A stretch of 19,060 bases of DNA, taken from assembly GCA_915275065.1 (NCBI GenBank), contig CAJZGD010000011.1, positions 1 through 19,060 on the forward strand, written 5' to 3'. The position numbers and the translations under genes are program-made. The notes under the pieces were generated by a model, which worked only from the letters and a program-made list of their open reading frames with translations, searched no databases and was not told where the DNA came from. Below, one piece after another: positions 16,029-19,060 of this stretch (its first letter is position 1; the number at the start of each line of letters is the position of its first letter). This stretch comes from an uncultured Corynebacterium sp. GTDB lineage: Bacteria; Actinomycetota; Actinomycetes; Mycobacteriales; Mycobacteriaceae.

Positions 16029-16770
16029 GTGCCCACCGCGGTGCTGGTTGACTACATCGACCAGCACCGTGAACGGTTCGGGGTCGAGCCGATCTGCACC
16101 CTCCTGAGGGAGGCCGGCATGTAGATCGTCCCGAGCACCTACTACGCCGCCAAGAAGCGTCCGCTCTCGGCACGCGCGGTGCCTGATGCCAAGCTGGTCG
16201 TCGAGACATCACAACTGCGCACCAGGCCAACCTTAGTGTCTACGGTGCCCGCAAGATCCACGCTGAGCTCAACCGTGAGAGCGTCACGGTTGCCCGGTGC
16301 ACCATCGAGCCGCTGATGCGAGCCGAGGGCCTGCGTGGGATCCCGCGGGAGAAGCCCCGCAAAACCACCCTCGGTGAGGGCGCTGAGACCGAGCGGCCCG
16401 AGGGCAAGTCCAAACGCGACATCATCCGATGCCTGAAACGCTACGTGATCCAAGAGGTCTACCACCTGGTCAAGACAGACCCCCACACCGGCGAGATCCG
16501 CAGTTGACAACTATAGGAGCATCAACGCCATGGCTGAGACACACAACTCGCTGTTCAAGACCGAGTGCATCCGCAACCCTGTCACGCGACCCAAGGGCAA
16601 CTGGAAGCCCACCATCGACATCAAGATTGCCGCCACCGAATACATCAACTGATTCAACCACCAACGGCTTCACAGCCAGACCGGACCCGTCCCACCACCC
16701 GACTTCAAGGCCGACCACTCGACATCCCAGCCCACGCAACACTACCATCAGAATCCGGCCCTCACCCAGA
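16029..16770 (+). pseudogene. IS3 orfB, broken and internally replaced
   Basis: It starts with GTG 16029 as VPTAVLVDYIDQHRERFGVEPICTLLREAGM, stop (TAG 16122), IVPSTYYAAKKRPLSARA. A frame change near 16205 leads into NLSVYGARKIHAELNRE and LMRAEGLRGIPREKPRKTT. The rve integrase core is absent. The 3' end resumes at 16530 with MAETHNSLFKTECIR, which includes the third catalytic Glu (AE), then ATEYIN, stop (TGA 16650), FNHQRLHSQTG and NPALTQIGSN. The transposase cannot be active. Confidence 0.8.
16400..16507 (+). pseudogene. IS110-family transposase C-terminal fragment inside IS3 orfB
   Basis: The frame reads EGKSKRDIIRCLKRYVIQEVYHLVKTD and stops at TGA 16505. The (K)RxxIRCLKRYxAREVYxLL pattern is typical of the C-terminus of IS110-type transposases and is foreign to IS3 orfB. 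It continues in frame from the IS3 sequence ETERPE, so the junction lies close to 16400. Confidence 0.6.
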
Positions 16771-16786
16771 TCGGATCCAACCAACC

Positions 16787-16814
16787 GAACCCCCACAAAA
16801 CCCGGGGCGATTCA
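16787..16814 (-). repeat. Right terminal inverted repeat of the IS3 element
   Basis: The inner edge is GAACCCCCACAAAACC and the outer edge GGGGCGATTCA. It pairs with 15659-15686 (24 of 28). A second, related motif, CCACAAAACCGGGGTAAG, follows at about 16845-16862 and may be the end of another IS3-type element. Confidence 0.85.
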
Positions 16815-16888
16815 CTTCGGCATGATTCAACCAACACCAACTGTCCACAAAACCGGGGTAAGTCCCCAACACATGGAACGTGGGTGGA

Positions 16889-16912
16889 GTGGAGTTCAAG
16901 TTCAACGTGTAG
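16889..16912 (+). pseudogene. Displaced 3' end of ychF
   Basis: The eight codons GTG GAG TTC AAG TTC AAC GTG TAG encode VEFKFNV-stop, the conserved C-terminal ending of YchF that is missing from the gene at 9261-10364. The first nine bases, GTGGAGTTC, are also present at the left junction (10323-10331). Identification rests on this short match and its position, so it is strong but not proven. Confidence 0.65.
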
Positions 16913-16913
16913 G

Positions 16914-16928
16914 AGCGGGCTTACCGCT
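16914..16928 (+). terminator. Small stem-loop after the displaced ychF end
   Basis: AGCGG (16914-16918) and CCGCT (16924-16928) form a 5-bp stem with a 5-nt loop, followed by AGTTT, one base after the VEFKFNV stop. It would be the natural ychF terminator, but the stem is short. Confidence 0.3.
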
Positions 16929-16948
16929 AGTTTCGGATAGCCTCAGTT

Positions 16949-16979
16949 TTGCAGCCCTTCTGGTAGCCTCGGGTATGCT
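16949..16979 (+). promoter_or_regulatory. Candidate promoter of the DUF3995-like gene
   Basis: TTGCAG (16949-16954) and TATGCT (16974-16979) are separated by 19 bp. A transcript starting near 16986 would have a leader of about 35 nt containing the AAGGAG ribosome binding site at 17005-17010, ahead of ATG 17021. Confidence 0.45.
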
Positions 16980-17020
16980 GCGGTCATCGTAGCGACTAAG
17001 CCGTAAGGAGAGGGATCGAA

Positions 17021-17500
17021 ATGCCAGGATGGTTGCGGGCGGTGGTCATCACCATGATGCTATGGTGGGGCTTCTTCGGGAGCATCAGCTTGTCCTGGGC
17101 GTTGGGCTCCCCATGGTTGGTCGACACGGTCCTTCAAGGAGATGGGCTGCGGCTGGCCCAGGAACGACCCACCTGGTTCGTTGTTGTTGTATTCATCTCT
17201 GGGCTGGTGAAGCTGGGTTTTGTTGTCTTCGGGGGTGTCCTCCTATACCCGGACACTATTAGGATGCCCCGCTGGCTGCGACTGGCCTTCGGCTGGGTCT
17301 CGGGGGTCCTGCTCATGGCCTATGGGCTAGTCGGTTCCGCGCCGGGAATCGTAAAGCTCCTGGCGGGAGAATCGCTCTCACGTTACGGCTGGTGGCGGTT
17401 ATGCCTGTGGATGCCGCATTTCTGGGTAGGTGGCATCCTGGTGTTAGCCGCGACAATTGCCTACCAGCGCTGGAGTAAAGCTAACCTTGTTACGGCATGA
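17021..17500 (+). CDS. Four-helix membrane protein, DUF3995-like
   Basis: The 159-residue product starts at ATG 17021 with AAGGAGAGG ten bases upstream. Four hydrophobic segments are seen: about 7-29 (VVITMMLWWGFFGSISLSWALG), 51-76 (TWFVVVVFISGLVKLGFVVFGGVLLY), 86-108 (LRLAFGWVSGVLLMAYGLVGSA) and 131-151 (FWVGGILVLAATIAYQRW). The N-terminal WALG motif, a loop between helices 1 and 2, and the C-terminal PHFWVGGIL helix resemble the DUF3995 family. Its function is unknown. It lies directly after the displaced ychF end and before the restriction-modification genes, with a candidate promoter of its own. Confidence 0.7.
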   Translation: MPGWLRAVVITMMLWWGFFGSISLSWALGSPWLVDTVLQGDGLRLAQERPTWFVVVVFISGLVKLGFVVFGGVLLYPDTIRMPRWLRLAFGWVSGVLLMAYGLVGSAPGIVKLLAGESLSRYGWWRLCLWMPHFWVGGILVLAATIAYQRWSKANLVTA

Positions 17501-17590
17501 TCTGCTGGAGGCACGTCTGGTTTTGGAGAGCCAGGTAGGCTTAAACTGCTTTCTGAATACAGGGGGAGCGAGTTTATATTTGGAGAAATA

Positions 17591-18556
17591 GTGACGAATA
17601 ATTCACCCGATACTTTGTTTGAAATTGCGGATGTTACTGCTCGCTTGGTGACTAATCGTGCAGACATGCCTGAGTTCATTCCAGTAGGAATAGGCGAATA
17701 CCATAAGCAGATTATAGCCCCAGAAGGAATCATCTATCAGGGAGATTCTCTCGCATGGTTGAAGTCTCTGGATGATGGTTCTGTTGACCTCATATTTGCC
17801 GATCCACCCTACAACATTAAAAAGGCCGACTGGGATAATTTTGAATCCCAGGAAGCGTACATTACATGGAGTATGGAATGGATTGCGCAGGCTAGCCGGA
17901 TACTATCTCCCAAGGGAAGCCTTTACGTGTGTGGTTTCTCCGAAATCTTGGCTGACCTGAAACACCCAGCCTCTCAGTATTTCGCAGCATCCCGATGGCT
18001 GATTTGGCACTATAAAAACAAGGCAAACCTGGGCAATGATTGGGGTCGCTCCCATGAATCTATCCTTCACTTGCGCAAGTCTAGGCGGCAGAAGCTCACT
18101 AATGTTGACTATGTGCGCATCCCATATAATGCGCATACGTTGAGATATCCCAACCATCCACAGGCCGAAACCTCCGCCTACGGGAACGGTAAGAAACGGG
18201 ACCAGTGGGCACCGCATCCGATGGGGGCGAAACCAAAAGACGTCATTGAGGTTCCCACTACCTGCAATGGAATGAATGAGAAAACTCCACACCCAACCCA
18301 AAAACCCGAGGAACTGGTACGAAAATTTGTGTTTGCCAGCTCCCAAGCCGGTGACATGGTTCTCGACCCATTCTCTGGTTCGGGAACAACCGCGGTTGTT
18401 GCGGCACAGCTGGGTCGGCGATTCTTGGCATGTGAACTTGATCCTCGCTACAACGGTTGGGCTGCCGAACGGTTACGTATGATCCCACATAAAACCGAGA
18501 AAGAATGGTTCGAATACGATAAAGCCGCCGTCCAGCGCAGGGAGTCTATCCGGTGA
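17591..18556 (+). CDS. Type II DNA methyltransferase, beta class (likely N6-adenine)
   Basis: The enzyme transfers a methyl group from AdoMet to a base in a specific site, protecting it from the cognate endonuclease. The catalytic motif IV DPPY (71-74, FADPPYNIKKADWDNF) comes before the target-recognition part (about 140-225). Motif X (HPTQKP, 234-239) and the AdoMet-binding motif I (DPFSGSGTT, 259-267) come last, which is the beta-class order. DPPY favours N6-adenine, but N4-cytosine is not excluded. The start is GTG 17591 with GGAG at 17582-17585. The 321-residue length is normal. It overlaps the next gene by GTGA. By eye it is more A+T-rich than the upstream core genes, which suggests transfer. 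The recognition site cannot be read from the sequence. Confidence 0.93.
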   Translation: MTNNSPDTLFEIADVTARLVTNRADMPEFIPVGIGEYHKQIIAPEGIIYQGDSLAWLKSLDDGSVDLIFADPPYNIKKADWDNFESQEAYITWSMEWIAQASRILSPKGSLYVCGFSEILADLKHPASQYFAASRWLIWHYKNKANLGNDWGRSHESILHLRKSRRQKLTNVDYVRIPYNAHTLRYPNHPQAETSAYGNGKKRDQWAPHPMGAKPKDVIEVPTTCNGMNEKTPHPTQKPEELVRKFVFASSQAGDMVLDPFSGSGTTAVVAAQLGRRFLACELDPRYNGWAAERLRMIPHKTEKEWFEYDKAAVQRRESIR

Positions 18557-19060
18557 GCATAATAAAGTTGAGGGATTGGGCTGCGGATAAAAGAAAGTTT
18601 GTGAAAGTAAGAGATTATCTTGACTTTGCGGAAGCTTTTGTGGAGTTTCGAGAAAAGGCGGGAAATATTCAAGCAGAACTGGTTGCCCGGAATACCCCGC
18701 AGTATAGGTTTTTCCAGTATAACTCTGAAGCTGATTACCTTATTTCCCGACCTATCAATACACAGTTATTCTATGAGGCTGACCAGTTCCTAACATCTCG
18801 TGAGTTATTCTTGGCGACACTTGATTGTATAGCTCATGATGGTTGCGAATTCACCCCCGCACATCGTGAAACACTCATTCGAATGATCTATACTGCGCAA
18901 CAATCTATTGGTGCAGCATTAGATGCGCTAGGCAATGGAAACCGAGCAAAGAAGATTAATGGTGACCTTTTTGAAAGGTTTATACAACTAGCGGTTCGTG
19001 AGTGCGGCGTGGAGTGCCGCTCGGGAGTGCTACATATTCCGGTTAAAGATGATCAGGGGG
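18553..19060 (+). CDS. Probable type II restriction endonuclease (partial)
   Basis: The frame starts with GTG 18553, sharing GTGA with the methyltransferase stop, and stays open for 169 codons to the window end. The sequence (VSIIKLRDWAADKRKFVKVRDYLDFAEAFVEFREKAGN..) is soluble and helical. Position and translational overlap with a type II methyltransferase make the cognate endonuclease the best guess. The segment KINGDLFERFIQLAVRECGVECRSGVLHIPV looks like the helix and first strand that precede a PD-(D/E)XK catalytic core, which would lie beyond the window. I cannot assign a restriction-enzyme family. It could instead be an accessory protein. Confidence 0.7.
   Translation, partial: MSIIKLRDWAADKRKFVKVRDYLDFAEAFVEFREKAGNIQAELVARNTPQYRFFQYNSEADYLISRPINTQLFYEADQFLTSRELFLATLDCIAHDGCEFTPAHRETLIRMIYTAQQSIGAALDALGNGNRAKKINGDLFERFIQLAVRECGVECRSGVLHIPVKDDQG

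Larger units (their letters stand above)
15659..16814 (+). mobile_element. Inactivated IS3-family element with both terminal repeats
   Basis: The element is bounded by 28-bp terminal inverted repeats matching at 24 of 28 positions, outer bases TGAATCGCCCCGGG. Inside are orfA (15715-16026) and orfB (16029 to about 16770), both broken. orfA, orfB and the terminal repeats occur in the normal IS3 order at a length (1156 bp) near the family norm. The centre of orfB, which should hold the first two catalytic Asp residues, is replaced by an IS110-like tail. No convincing 3-4 bp target duplication flanks it (left neighbour GTT, right neighbour CTT). Confidence 0.82.

Noticed and set aside
15715..16652. 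Stop-codon reassignment or readthrough in the IS3 genes
   Set aside because: Both TAG and TGA are involved, core genes in the window use TAG and TGA as normal stops, and the catalytic core is missing anyway. Pseudogene decay is simpler.
16565..16825. 86-codon frame starting MHPQPCHATQ
   Set aside because: It is out of frame with the IS3 orfB end, which occupies the same bases with clear family similarity.

Overview
This window looks like the chromosome of a Corynebacterium. The evidence is the gene set: xseA and ispH diverging, then DUF1707/LiaF-like, DUF6542 and AI-2E-type membrane genes, a MetP-MetS methionine/alanine importer pair, and ychF. High-GC actinobacterial codon use and likely leaderless genes fit this. 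I did not assign a species.

Layout. (1) 1-9260 is ordinary core chromosome. It holds xseA (-, cut by the window start), ispH (+), a convergent 489-bp gap, a minus-strand run of three envelope/membrane genes (3439 to 2693, 5111 to 3492, 6791 to 5310), a small uncertain plus-strand membrane ORF (6914-7303), and the minus-strand metP-metS pair. metS (7205-7381) is a 58-residue gene that overlaps the end of metP by ATGA. (2) 9261-10364 is ychF, encoding a ribosome-associated ATPase. (3) 10332 to about 16888 is an accessory island. It contains a 5'-truncated TrlF-like SMC/ABC ATPase, an unrecognised 454-residue protein, and a graveyard of broken insertion sequences: an ISL3 scrap, a frameshifted IS30 transposase, an IS3 orfB tail, and a nearly complete but dead IS3 element whose centre is replaced by an IS110 tail. 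(4) 16889-19060 returns to intact genes: a 4-TM DUF3995-like protein, then a type II restriction-modification pair (beta-class adenine methyltransferase and a partial downstream gene, probably the endonuclease).

The main observation is that the island appears to sit inside the last codons of ychF. At 10331 the YchF reading frame leaves the conserved family ending (VEF-[RK]-FNV-stop) and runs into an unrelated nine-residue tail. The missing ending, VEFKFNV-stop, is found at 16889-16912, about 6.56 kb downstream, after a second copy of the 9-mer GTGGAGTTC. The window therefore shows a core gene whose 3' end was displaced by defence-like and transposon-derived DNA, with a restriction-modification system just beyond.

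No tRNA, rRNA or CRISPR array was seen. All family calls come from reading motifs by eye, without a database search.
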